Positions 27,001-34,037 of a stretch of DNA of 64,000 nt are shown here, piece by piece. This DNA is from Chitinophagaceae bacterium. Lineage in GTDB: Bacteria; Bacteroidota; Bacteroidia; Chitinophagales; Chitinophagaceae. The position numbers and the translations under genes are program-made. The notes under the pieces are model-generated. The model did not search any database. It was given only the letters and a program-made list of their open reading frames with translations, and was not told the origin of the DNA. Where the stretch lies: the NCBI GenBank assembly GCA_017307755.1, contig JAFKGQ010000012.1:558001-622000 (forward strand), in the 5' to 3' direction. Positions within the stretch are counted from its first letter, which is position 1. The number at the start of each line of letters is the position of its first letter.

Positions 27001-27503
27001 ATCCGATATCCCAGGATCCGAAGGCGACCTTTTCCACCCGGCTTTCCGGCGGCATATCCCTATATGCTCCGTTTGCCAGTAAGTTATCCTCCGCAGGTAT
27101 GTTCAGCGCAGCCGCCGTGAATATCAACCCCCGTAATACCATCTTTTGGAACAGGGAAAAGTACCTCTGGAGCGACTTCGATATGATGAAGGGCTTTGGT
27201 TTTATGGCCTTGTTGACGGAGGGGGCGTATAAGATCGACCAAATGTCACCCGGTGATGCGGATCAGGCTTTTGGCAATCTTGACGGTGACTATACGTTTA
27301 TTTCGAACAAGTTGGGCGGAAGTGTCAGCATTCCCTGGAATATGCTCTATCATCTGTATCAGACCCCTTCTAATATTACCATGTTCCACAAGCTTATGGA
27401 CATGCAATATACGGGCTATCCCAGGGGGAGCCGTACGATGCAGTTCAGCTATCAGGCGGGTAGTATGCGGGGCGGCAATGTTTCTAAAACCTTTAATTAT
27501 TAA
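21027..27503 (+). CDS. Giant (2158-residue) secreted surface protein with tandem TANFOR-like domains
   Basis: The largest gene in the window. After a signal peptide (to about residue 24) come two tandem units of about 155 residues (about 26-180 and 184-335). Both share a beginning like TTxAIPPxN, then KIECLSPSPF, a LP-x-GTYR-x-C strand and an NGCGTFT or LGCGTFT end. They resemble TANFOR domains of Tannerella-type surface proteins. An FnIII-like domain follows (about 340-475; WTAPNATCGG ... QGKQYVIRVRAYTNG). Residues 480-1550 are one long series of amphipathic beta strands and Gly/Asp turns without named domains, with several GFGID/GFGGGA stretches. Another FnIII-like region (about 1570-1830) precedes a final globular part ending SKTFNY. 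No T9SS sorting domain or membrane anchor is seen at the C-terminus. Confidence 0.8.
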   Translation: MIKRNKRWAALILLQFAVKCLIAHSYGVIVTTTAIPPVNPMINQAILSSQINTMLLNNVVGAGSLQVVVLGKIECLSPSPFSIALNPTFATRVPPMTLAPAVPTQMNATQLSAAFADFNPNYLVATGIDLTTVIDANHRLTLPAGTYRICFAVMSYSVTGGPGSYLSDPNNGCGTFTIGATQPAGGVIITTQAIPPANAVILRSILGGGVRSLVQFNNPGGGPTQVKLFGKIECLSPSPFTLSLNPGYQQQAALTLTPGVPLQLSAAQLLDAFGQFSQANLVSSGIALNSLTDPNNNLKLPDGTYRLCLYARYVTPNGLGGDASSRDLGCGTFTVCTKASAPQFTQPVNNFSLSSSVATVMPGSPMLFSWTAPNATCGGILTQLNYDLEIHELLSSQTVTDAINNPFLYKKTQLNTPNFLLDTLLNRNVLQQGKQYVIRVRAYTNGNSSVEFDNSGYSRIEAFQYGNSGVVQGQPPLQGGNTPNNNPPIDATGADCGLVSPSNTTLLDKNTNFSGVSVKVGEFTLVPGTIKAGNDGTFSGDGTIEWSPLGVGSIKLSVVYDKIKINSSKELIDGVVTSSTNRTQFQNATFSSFKDVAGKTGPALDKLSHDVEDFINNNAATHLVSQITGSTPVDFPIGLNQQDMSGTPVTLAIMSMVFGPKGATMSVLMNVNIPEANGWLSLAGTNICVKPAGASFSQGTLFLPADRDFNIGSGGNNLNIKFKGCPSADSTSGTYVSWANNKLSEIVVHAEMSLPRNAVVPEDPKGEIQGGAVVAKILFSFHEWEDWVASLDLPHFQIAGVSGLSFQASTIFYDHSSKRDASSFEVPDQYTKPAGGAFEGLYIKDLKVLLPSDFKTFNNSTTRTSFDAHNFIIDDKGVSASLQGSKIIDLSTGNLGGWAFSLDSVGVLIVQNTFKSGGLNGQILLPISSTPLAYQGDLHVNKDSLQYEFVIQPADNMKFDIWKAYVQLNKNSAFQVKKDDKGAAVSVILNGTIGFDISDGSPSIKFDAIKFDSLGMANRNPSTKKDEFWYSAGTWALASPQKSVGGFPISLNDVTPYMGNDNGELKMGVKFGLNLDLGFGDKSVISVGTNIGIYGKLKVGMAGKAPSIDLAGFGIDVDSVKVKGDVGPVNIDGYIAFYKRDNTYGDGLKGHVEAKFPLLTAEATVQFGNVNNYNYWYVDGCVTLPPPGLAVGAGMVSIVGFGGGAYYNMEMTGNLPADPAHLTAATAPGNHTPGTTLSGVTFVPKLNSAGIRATVCIGLSSPDVMNAKVTMTGQIQNGALQELDLNGDIYVMTDFPDNSNATVHGVVDITYDFAHNKFNLNADIQAALATVKVDIPIGLYAGPDGWYFKLGDAFGKRVSFTLLDAQGDLFSAHIGATAYMMMGSLINPNLPDLPVELTSFGVQRDPSVDKFVNSLNKADGAGFMFGARVDGSVGFNFAFLYAKVKAILGFDLALKNFSNFTCGGKSAGWNNWYALGQMYFYFDLDVGIHVDVWFYSGDLSLVQFKAGAVLSGGLPNPTWLDGSVHVQGSVLDGLVKVNTSAHFSIGDKCYPSPDPLKDIKIISDYGPKDKSDVFDLPFAAANVPLNVNFDILVPPTSAHPDGETRTYRFDIYSFKLRKHSNGQEVQGGTDYSNGNQTVTLKRTTMLEGRTQYDAEIVCNVRQLNPNTYVWEDPYNDKDGRKEAMQEITRFSFVTGPAPDYIPDGNVHFAYPVDRQRYVLKQEMGGAAVIAVNQWQDNILKDDANKFNINVRNFSYVYFIDVNGSDTLKTNFTPDRSTNTLRYTLPAGLKNNTTYRAEFWSVQSDMNMKLNLSLLKGETTRNYNGAAAQIRQTSVAGMAKLNVSVQRPIYTYYFRTSAYNTFSDKINAFGNWTATATQNGLAIAGDGSGPESFDKIEARGFQSPDGTTFPAMFQVNVPWDRNRQNDAFADNNLYGNAFVMAFFRVTCDFGAREIRGNSLDDAFKPVGAVDWWSGLSVQPPLNNSEAGIKSSVNPISQDPKATFSTRLSGGISLYAPFASKLSSAGMFSAAAVNINPRNTIFWNREKYLWSDFDMMKGFGFMALLTEGAYKIDQMSPGDADQAFGNLDGDYTFISNKLGGSVSIPWNMLYHLYQTPSNITMFHKLMDMQYTGYPRGSRTMQFSYQAGSMRGGNVSKTFNY

Positions 27504-27512
27504 GTATCCGGT

Positions 27513-29651
27513 ATGAAAGGCCATCTTAAAACACATATAGGATTCTCCGCACTTTTCAGCTTGTTGTCGCTGACTGCGGCCGCCCAGTACAAAGCGGGCA
27601 TACGGGTCATTGCCCGATCATACGGCGACTCAGTGGTAGTAAGATGGGCGCCGACGGCGGCCTGGGCCTGGAACAGTCTGAACAGTGCGGGGTATACTGT
27701 GGAGCGGATCGACATCAGCGACCCGAAGAAACCAGTGAGGCAGATCATTACACCGGCCGCCGTCAAACCCTTGACCCTCGAACAGTTCAAACAGCATTTC
27801 GACCGCAACAACAAATATGCCGCGGCCGCCGCCCAATGTCTCTATGGAAAGAACTTTTCGAGCAATGTGCGAAAGGGTTATGCCGGCATTGGCGATCAGT
27901 CCGCTGTATTTACAGACCGTTATGCCTTTGCCGTCATGGTGGCCGACTATGACGCCGGGGTAGCATGGGCCGAGGGGCTGCGGATCACCGACAAGACGGT
28001 GAGAAAAAATGCCGTCTATGTATATAAAGTGTATCCCGCCGCACCTGCTCATCCCGGTAAGGTGGACACGGGAGGCGTATTGATCCGCAACGAGGGCAGG
28101 GGCGGGGTTACCAGACCTGCGCTGGCATCGATCTCCGGCGGGGATATGACGGCAGAAGTACACTGGTTCCGTCATCAGAAAGAATCCTACAGCGGTTTTG
28201 TTATCGAACGGAGTGAGGATGGCCGGCATTTCACTCCCCTGAATAAGGACCCCTTTTTTGCGGGCTTGCCTGATTCCATGATGGTGAAAAAGGATACTTC
28301 TCTGCGACGGCTCTACGGGTTGTTAAAAGAACAGCAGGTATATATCGACAGTCTGCCTCGTAACTATGCAGCCTACAGCTACCGGGTCAGGGGCATCGAT
28401 GCATTTGCCGAATGGAGCGATTATTCCGATACGTTATCCACCTCGGGAAGGGACCTGACGCCTCCTGTGCCTCCGACGATGCAAAAGGTACAGTTTGCCG
28501 GGGGGAAAAGAATGAAGCTCCAATGGAAAAAGAAGATAAAAGAGCCGGACCTCAAAGGGTTAATGGTCAGCCGGGCGCATAATGACGTCAACGGCCCGTA
28601 TGAAATTATTTCGGGAAAATTGCTGGACCCGTCGGTAGACCAGTTCACGGACACGTCGGCATTTATACATGGGCAGAATTTTTACCTGGTAATAGCCGTG
28701 GATACAGCGAACAATATGGGAGCGTCGGCGCCTGCCATGGGCTTGGTGCCCGACAAGACGCCGCCGTCTGCGCCTGCCGGGTTGAAGGGATATATCGAAA
28801 AGAATGGCCGGGTGCATCTTTCCTGGAACAGGAATGGGGAAGAGGATATGAAAGGCTATAAGGTATATTTTGCCAATAGTCCTGACCATGTGTTCTCGCA
28901 GATCACGCTTAGCCCGTATGCCGATACGGCATTTGTGGACAGCATCTCCCTGAAAAACCTCACCCGGAACATCTGGTATAAGGTGGCGGCGGTGGATGAA
29001 AGCAATAACCATTCAGCATTTTCCGAAGCCGTCAAACTGAGAAAGCCGGATATTATTCCGCCCGTGCCGCCGCTGGCTTCTAAGATCTTCGTGGATACGG
29101 GCGGGGTACAGATCGATTGGATACGGAGCGCCAGTTCCGATGTCGTGCAATATATTGTTTACCGGAAGGAGAAGGATAAGGATTGGGAGATCCTGCGGAC
29201 GCTGAGGCAGGACACTACGCAGACGACTTTTCATTTCACCGACACTCGGGTGAAGCCCTTTGTCGATTATGCGTACAGCGCGGAGGCGGTGGACGAGGAT
29301 AGTCTGCATTCCGCAAAATCCACCACCGTAAAGGCCGCCGTGAAGACCGTGCCTGACCAGCCACCCGTAAAGGTCTTTGCCGCCAGCTACAATGAAAAGC
29401 AAAATGCTGTCCGTCTGACCTGGCAGTTCAGGGACGAGGGAGAGTACTTCTTTGTGTTGTACAAGGCGGCAGGCAACGAGCCTCTGCGACGATTTCGTTC
29501 TGAGAGCGCCACGGCCGGCGGGTATACGGACCCGGTGGCCGGCTCACAAAAAGGAGTTGTCCGTTATGCCATTCAGGTGCTTTTTAGAGATGAAAGGGGG
29601 AGGACCCGCATGAGCGAGCCCGTGACCGTGTCGATACCGGACCCGAAATAG
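27513..29651 (+). CDS. Secreted protein with several fibronectin type III domains
   Basis: A 712-residue protein with a signal peptide (ending TAAAQ), an N-terminal region of about 190 residues, and about five FnIII-type repeats starting near residues 205, 315, 415, 510 and 615. Each shows the expected Pro-rich opening (TPPVPPTMQKV, TPPSAPAGL, IPPVPPLAS) and strand signatures such as VHLSWNRNGEEDMKGYKVYF and VQIDWIRSASSDVVQYIVYR. FnIII arrays in bacteria act as spacers or protein-binding modules on surface proteins. It starts 9 bp after the giant gene, so the two are surely co-transcribed and may bind each other. No catalytic domain and no C-terminal sorting signal were recognised. Confidence 0.82.
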   Translation: MKGHLKTHIGFSALFSLLSLTAAAQYKAGIRVIARSYGDSVVVRWAPTAAWAWNSLNSAGYTVERIDISDPKKPVRQIITPAAVKPLTLEQFKQHFDRNNKYAAAAAQCLYGKNFSSNVRKGYAGIGDQSAVFTDRYAFAVMVADYDAGVAWAEGLRITDKTVRKNAVYVYKVYPAAPAHPGKVDTGGVLIRNEGRGGVTRPALASISGGDMTAEVHWFRHQKESYSGFVIERSEDGRHFTPLNKDPFFAGLPDSMMVKKDTSLRRLYGLLKEQQVYIDSLPRNYAAYSYRVRGIDAFAEWSDYSDTLSTSGRDLTPPVPPTMQKVQFAGGKRMKLQWKKKIKEPDLKGLMVSRAHNDVNGPYEIISGKLLDPSVDQFTDTSAFIHGQNFYLVIAVDTANNMGASAPAMGLVPDKTPPSAPAGLKGYIEKNGRVHLSWNRNGEEDMKGYKVYFANSPDHVFSQITLSPYADTAFVDSISLKNLTRNIWYKVAAVDESNNHSAFSEAVKLRKPDIIPPVPPLASKIFVDTGGVQIDWIRSASSDVVQYIVYRKEKDKDWEILRTLRQDTTQTTFHFTDTRVKPFVDYAYSAEAVDEDSLHSAKSTTVKAAVKTVPDQPPVKVFAASYNEKQNAVRLTWQFRDEGEYFFVLYKAAGNEPLRRFRSESATAGGYTDPVAGSQKGVVRYAIQVLFRDERGRTRMSEPVTVSIPDPK

Positions 29652-29688
29652 TAAATATTAGGTATTTTTATGCAAACTGACTGCCGGA

Positions 29689-32600
29689 TTGAAAATAGGG
29701 GGACTCATCATATTAATTTTTACCTTTTTACCGACCGCTTTACGGGCGCAGGTGTTCCCCGACCTGAATTTTACGCATATCACTACCAGGGAGGGATTGA
29801 GCAGCGATATTACTACCTGTGTCACCGAAGATAAACAGGGGTTTATCTGGATCGGCACCGTCAATGGGCTCAACCGGTGGGACGGCTATAGGGTAAAGCA
29901 GTACTACCACGATCCCAATGACCGGAACTCACTGCCGAGTAATTCTGTCAATACCCTTTTCTCCGATGGCAAGGGCCGCTTGTGGATAAGCACGCCCCAG
30001 GGCATCAGCTGTTTTTTGCCGGATAGTAACAAGTTTATTAATTATTCAATAAACGAGGCGCCTCCTTACCACCTGGGATTGGATGGGGAGCCCCGGGTAT
30101 ATGAGGATAAGCAGGGGGAGATATGGATCGTCCTGTACGAAGCGGGCGTTTACCACCTGGACAGTCATATGCGATTGGAGCAGCCGGTGGTGGATAGTAC
30201 TCATCTGTTCTTCCTGGGCAGACGCAGGTGGGGGTATTCCGCTATCATTGCCGACAAGGAGGGAAGAGAATGGGCTTATATGGGCAACAGGATCTACCGG
30301 CTGGACCATCGGACAAAGAAGATCTCCCGGGTATATGATTTTTCTTCTCAGCTGGGGGATAAGGCTATTACGGATATCTATATCGACGATAGGGGAAGAT
30401 GCTGGGTCACGACCTGGGCAAAAGGGCTATGGCGGTTTTTTCCGGAGGATGGAAGACTGGAGGCATTCGGTATCCCGCCCGATGGCATCTGTTCCATGCT
30501 ACGGGAATGGGAGTACAATGGTAAGAAATGGATGGTAATGACGGATCTCAATTCCGGACTGTACCTGGCGGACCCCGACAACCGGCAGAACAGGCGTTAT
30601 TTTCCCGAGGGTGTGAATGGCCTGTCCATACAGGGGTTGCATTATTATAAAGGTTGCATCGATCACAACGGGCAACTGTGGGTTTGTTCCGACCGGGGTA
30701 TCAATATGACGGGGGCTTTCCGGAAGATGTTCGATGTATACACGCTCAACAATCCCGGTGATGATGGAACAAACCCGACACCCAGCGATATCTTTTTCGG
30801 GTTTGTACAAACGGACAGCCTTTATTGGTTTAACAAGCGATTTGCGGGTACGTATGTCGTGGATCAGGACATGCGGCTGAATAAATTTTATGGGTCGGTA
30901 TTTCCGCTTCACCGTCGGGTGATGAATCCCACCAGCTCATGCTATTCTTTTTTCAGACAGGGTGATGAGCTTTGGATGAGCACCGACAGCGGGCTGGTGG
31001 AATACGGATTGAAGGATCATTCCAGCCGTCTGTATTTTCCGTCAGCCTTTTGTAAAACGGCGGATTGCAGGACCATTGTGCCGGGAGACGGGAATGAGAT
31101 ATGGATACGATCGTTCAGCAACGGAGTTTTTGTATTTGACACGGGCAAACGGAAATTCGTCAGGTGGTACAGTAATCGCGACAGCAGCATTGCCGGTCTT
31201 CCTTTCAACCTGAATTGGATGTTGAGGACGAGGGACGGGAATATCTTTGTCACGGCAGAGAATACATTATTGCAGTTTGACCGGCAACGGGGTCGGTTTA
31301 TACGACATAAGATCGGCGTGGAACACGACGGTCGCTGGAGTGAGGCAGGCTCCTTGTTCGGCGCCGACGAGGACGAATCGGGCAGGCTATGGATCTGTGG
31401 TCTGGGCGGGGTTTATGTATATAATACTTCTACCCGGCGGGTGGATAGTTTTTTTTCCGAGAAAGGCCGGATGGGGGAGGCTTACAGGATTTGCTTCGAC
31501 AAATATTGGAATACCTGGGTGAATGGACTGTCGGGTATCTGGTGTTACCTGAAGCAAAAGGGAAAGTGGATACAGTTTACTCCCTCGGATGGTCTGCCGG
31601 GGCCTGACTTTGAAGGATTCCTTGCCAGGGATAGTCACCAGGACATCTGGTGTGGTCTGCAGAACGCCGTGGTACGATTTCACCCGGACCATCTGGCAAT
31701 GCCTTCCACGAATGCTCCTGTTATCATTACAGAGGCCGTCGCTTCGGGGAACAGTCTCCATTTCCCGTTGAACAATTCATCGGTGAAGCAACTGATCATC
31801 AATCCGGAGGGGAATTATTTTACCGTAGACTTCGCCGTGTTGAACTATCAGAATGCCCCGGAGAACGGGTATTACTACAGACTGACGCCTTTGATGAAGG
31901 AGTTTGAGCAAAATGATAACGGGCATCTTAATTTCAGCGGCCTGGCCAGCGGTACCTACCGGCTGGAAGTGAAGGGTGGGGACCGGTCGGGCAACCTGCT
32001 GCCTTCCACCGACCGGCTGGACATTACAGTGAAACAGTTCTTCTGGCAGAAGACATGGGTTAAATTATCATTAGTTGCCGCGATCATCGCCATCATCAGT
32101 CTGATTGCCGCCAGGAGGGTCCATCATATCCGTAAGGAGGCGGCTTTCCGGCAGAAAATAACGGAAAGTGAAATGATGGCCTTAAGGGCCCAGATGAACC
32201 CTCATTTCATTTTCAACTGTCTCAACTCTATCGACAACCTGATACAGAATGATCAGAAAGAGCGGGCTACCCGGTATCTTGCCAAGTTTGCAAAACTGAT
32301 CAGGGCCATCCTCGAGAACTCGAAAAAGGAGATCATTCCCTGTTGGAAGGACCTGGAGGCGCTGAAATTATATCTTGAAATGGAGGCATTGCGGCTGGAT
32401 AAACAATTCTCCTATTCCTTTTCGGTGGAGGATGAGATCATGAAGGGAGATTATAAGGTGCCGCCGATGATCCTTCAGCCATATGTGGAGAATGCCATTC
32501 ATCATGGGTTGATGAATAAAGTGGAGGGGGATAAGCAGTTAAATATCTCAGGGCGGATCGAAGAGGGATATATCAGGTTCACTGTGGAAGACAATGGAGT

Positions 32601-32796
32601 AGGCAGGGCCAGGGCCGCCGCCTATAAAAAGAGGAACCGGCCTTTGTATCAATCGATGGGTATGCAGATCACGGCGAACAGGATCGATTATTTCAATGCG
32701 TATAAAAGCAATGCTATTTCCATCACGGATCTTTTTACTGCTGAAGGCCGGCCCTCCGGCACCCGGGTAGAAGTCTGGTTAAACCATCAAAACTAA
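29689..32796 (+). CDS. Propeller-sensor histidine kinase (two-component propeller, Y_Y_Y, LytS kinase)
   Basis: A 1035-residue one-piece sensor. Signal peptide (ending LRAQ), 14-bladed-type periplasmic propeller of two-component regulator repeats (about 25-690; ITTREGLSSDITTCVTEDKQGFIWIG, GKGRLWISTPQGIS, and many W-I/V-G/S-T blades), Y_Y_Y domain (about 700-775), one membrane helix (about 790-808), then a LytS-type kinase with His839 in AQMNPHFIFNCLNSID, the N-box VENAIHHGLM and G-box DNGVGRA. It starts at TTG 37 bp behind the FnIII gene, and its regulator follows after 3 bp. Unlike glycan-sensing hybrid two-component proteins it has no DNA-binding domain of its own. It lies next to surface-protein genes rather than SusCD. 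Confidence 0.93.
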   Translation: MKIGGLIILIFTFLPTALRAQVFPDLNFTHITTREGLSSDITTCVTEDKQGFIWIGTVNGLNRWDGYRVKQYYHDPNDRNSLPSNSVNTLFSDGKGRLWISTPQGISCFLPDSNKFINYSINEAPPYHLGLDGEPRVYEDKQGEIWIVLYEAGVYHLDSHMRLEQPVVDSTHLFFLGRRRWGYSAIIADKEGREWAYMGNRIYRLDHRTKKISRVYDFSSQLGDKAITDIYIDDRGRCWVTTWAKGLWRFFPEDGRLEAFGIPPDGICSMLREWEYNGKKWMVMTDLNSGLYLADPDNRQNRRYFPEGVNGLSIQGLHYYKGCIDHNGQLWVCSDRGINMTGAFRKMFDVYTLNNPGDDGTNPTPSDIFFGFVQTDSLYWFNKRFAGTYVVDQDMRLNKFYGSVFPLHRRVMNPTSSCYSFFRQGDELWMSTDSGLVEYGLKDHSSRLYFPSAFCKTADCRTIVPGDGNEIWIRSFSNGVFVFDTGKRKFVRWYSNRDSSIAGLPFNLNWMLRTRDGNIFVTAENTLLQFDRQRGRFIRHKIGVEHDGRWSEAGSLFGADEDESGRLWICGLGGVYVYNTSTRRVDSFFSEKGRMGEAYRICFDKYWNTWVNGLSGIWCYLKQKGKWIQFTPSDGLPGPDFEGFLARDSHQDIWCGLQNAVVRFHPDHLAMPSTNAPVIITEAVASGNSLHFPLNNSSVKQLIINPEGNYFTVDFAVLNYQNAPENGYYYRLTPLMKEFEQNDNGHLNFSGLASGTYRLEVKGGDRSGNLLPSTDRLDITVKQFFWQKTWVKLSLVAAIIAIISLIAARRVHHIRKEAAFRQKITESEMMALRAQMNPHFIFNCLNSIDNLIQNDQKERATRYLAKFAKLIRAILENSKKEIIPCWKDLEALKLYLEMEALRLDKQFSYSFSVEDEIMKGDYKVPPMILQPYVENAIHHGLMNKVEGDKQLNISGRIEEGYIRFTVEDNGVGRARAAAYKKRNRPLYQSMGMQITANRIDYFNAYKSNAISITDLFTAEGRPSGTRVEVWLNHQN

Positions 32797-32799
32797 CAC

Positions 32800-33555
32800 A
32801 TGCCATCCTTAAAGGCTATCATTATCGACGACGAGCAGAGCAGCCTGCATGCATTGAAAGCAAAATTGCACCGTCACTGTCCCGAAATAGAATTGATGAG
32901 AGAATGTCTGTCCGCGGAAGAGGGTATTGTGGCTATTGAGCACCTGCATCCGGATATCGTATTCCTGGATGTGGAAATGCCGAGAATGAATGGTTTTGTC
33001 ATGTTACAACAACTCATCAACAAGGATTTCGAGCTCATATTTACCACCGCGTATGATCATTATGCCATCGAGGCGATACGTTTCAGCGCGTTGGATTATC
33101 TGGTCAAGCCGATTGAGGTGGATGAGCTCAGGGCCGCCGTGGAAAGGGCCATGCGAAAAAGACAGCAGCCTGTGACCAATCAGCGGATAGAGAACCTGCT
33201 CCACAACCTGGTCGAAGGGGGCAACGTCATCCGGCGGATAGCTGTCCCGTCCCAGGACTGTTTACAGTACATCGGGATCGACGATATCATTTATCTCGAA
33301 GCGGACGGCAATTATACCTTTCTTTATTTACGGGATGGTCAAAAACTCACCGTTTCAAAGACGCTCAAGGATTTTGAGGACCTGTTGCCGGCCAATTTGT
33401 TCATCCGGATACATCATTCCTGTATCATCAATAAGAACCAGGTGAGCAAATACCTGAAAGGTGAAGGAGGGCAGGTGGTGATGAACAATGGGAAGATATT
33501 GGATGTGGCCCGGCGGAGGAAAGAAGATTTCCTGCGGGCGATGGACAGAAGGTGA
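32800..33555 (+). CDS. LytTR-family response regulator paired with the propeller kinase
   Basis: A 251-residue regulator. Receiver domain (about 1-120; IIDDEQSS, phospho-acceptor Asp in DIVFLDVEMPRMNG, FTTAYDHYA, YLVKPIEVDE) and LytTR DNA-binding domain (about 145-250; YIGIDDIIYLEADGNYTFLYLRD, FIRIHHSCIINKNQVSKYL). It starts 3 bp after the kinase gene. The pair is very likely cognate and, given the operon layout, may control the surface-protein genes upstream. About 43% of residues appear to agree with the regulator at 538 in short stretches, but the two are separate paralogs; I did not align them in full. Confidence 0.93.
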   Translation: MPSLKAIIIDDEQSSLHALKAKLHRHCPEIELMRECLSAEEGIVAIEHLHPDIVFLDVEMPRMNGFVMLQQLINKDFELIFTTAYDHYAIEAIRFSALDYLVKPIEVDELRAAVERAMRKRQQPVTNQRIENLLHNLVEGGNVIRRIAVPSQDCLQYIGIDDIIYLEADGNYTFLYLRDGQKLTVSKTLKDFEDLLPANLFIRIHHSCIINKNQVSKYLKGEGGQVVMNNGKILDVARRRKEDFLRAMDRR

Positions 33556-33577
33556 GGGGGTTTCAAAAATAATCACT

Positions 33578-33597
33578 AATTTGCAACCAAGTTGCAA
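33578..33597. promoter_or_regulatory. Zur/Fur-like palindromic operator overlapping a promoter box
   Basis: TTGCAAC and GTTGCAA (33581-33587, 33591-33597) are exact complements around CAA. The left arm overlaps a TAATTTG box (33578-33584), so a bound protein would block transcription. The genes downstream (small His/Cys protein, TonB receptor) and the nearby HMA protein suggest a metal-sensing Fur-family repressor, perhaps Zur. Confidence 0.55.
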
Positions 33598-33600
33598 GGT

Positions 33601-33939
33601 TTGTACAAGGCTTCTACCATAAAACGTCTGTCGGCCGGGGTGCTATTGCTGTTGTTTATGTTCAGCATTACGCCCAAGATCTTTGTGCATGCCCTGGTAG
33701 CCGGTCACAAGGATGTCCACCTGTCGATAGGGCAGGAGGGGACGGACCAGCTGAATAAGGCCAGCTTTCATTGCGACGTAGAAAACCTGGTCGTAGAACT
33801 GCCCTATCTGTACTGCCCGTTTTCTTTCCAACTGGAAGTTCCCCGGGTATTCCGGGATCATCAGACAAGACCAGCTCCTCAATTTTACTCTCCCGATCAT
33901 TTCATTTTTGGTCTGCGCGGTCCTCCGGCTGTTGTTTAA
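33601..33939 (+). CDS. Small secreted or membrane-anchored protein upstream of a TonB receptor
   Basis: A protein of about 112 residues. It has an N-terminal hydrophobic helix (LSAGVLLLLFMFSITPKIFVHALVAGHKD), then a short region with two Cys (FHCDVENLVVELPYLYCPFSF) and scattered His, ending HFIFGLRGPPAVV. The closing LRGPP is typical of small Bacteroidota proteins that precede TonB receptors (from memory). I do not know its function; metal binding or sensing is possible. The TTG at 33592 lies inside the palindrome and next to the promoter box, so the in-frame TTG at 33601 is given as the start. This choice is uncertain. Confidence 0.55.
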   Translation: MYKASTIKRLSAGVLLLLFMFSITPKIFVHALVAGHKDVHLSIGQEGTDQLNKASFHCDVENLVVELPYLYCPFSFQLEVPRVFRDHQTRPAPQFYSPDHFIFGLRGPPAVV

Positions 33940-34037
33940 TCTTCTGTCAATTCTCCAGATAATGTGTCACCGGTGATGTATGTCCCGGTGTCTGTTGTCT
34001 TTCATTATTGTCTTACATCAGCCAAAGGAATCAATTT

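Noticed and set aside
21027-27503. Giant protein as RHS/YD-repeat toxin or contractile-injection component
   Set aside because: No YD repeats, no DUF4157-type eCIS motif and no toxin-like C-terminal domain were seen.
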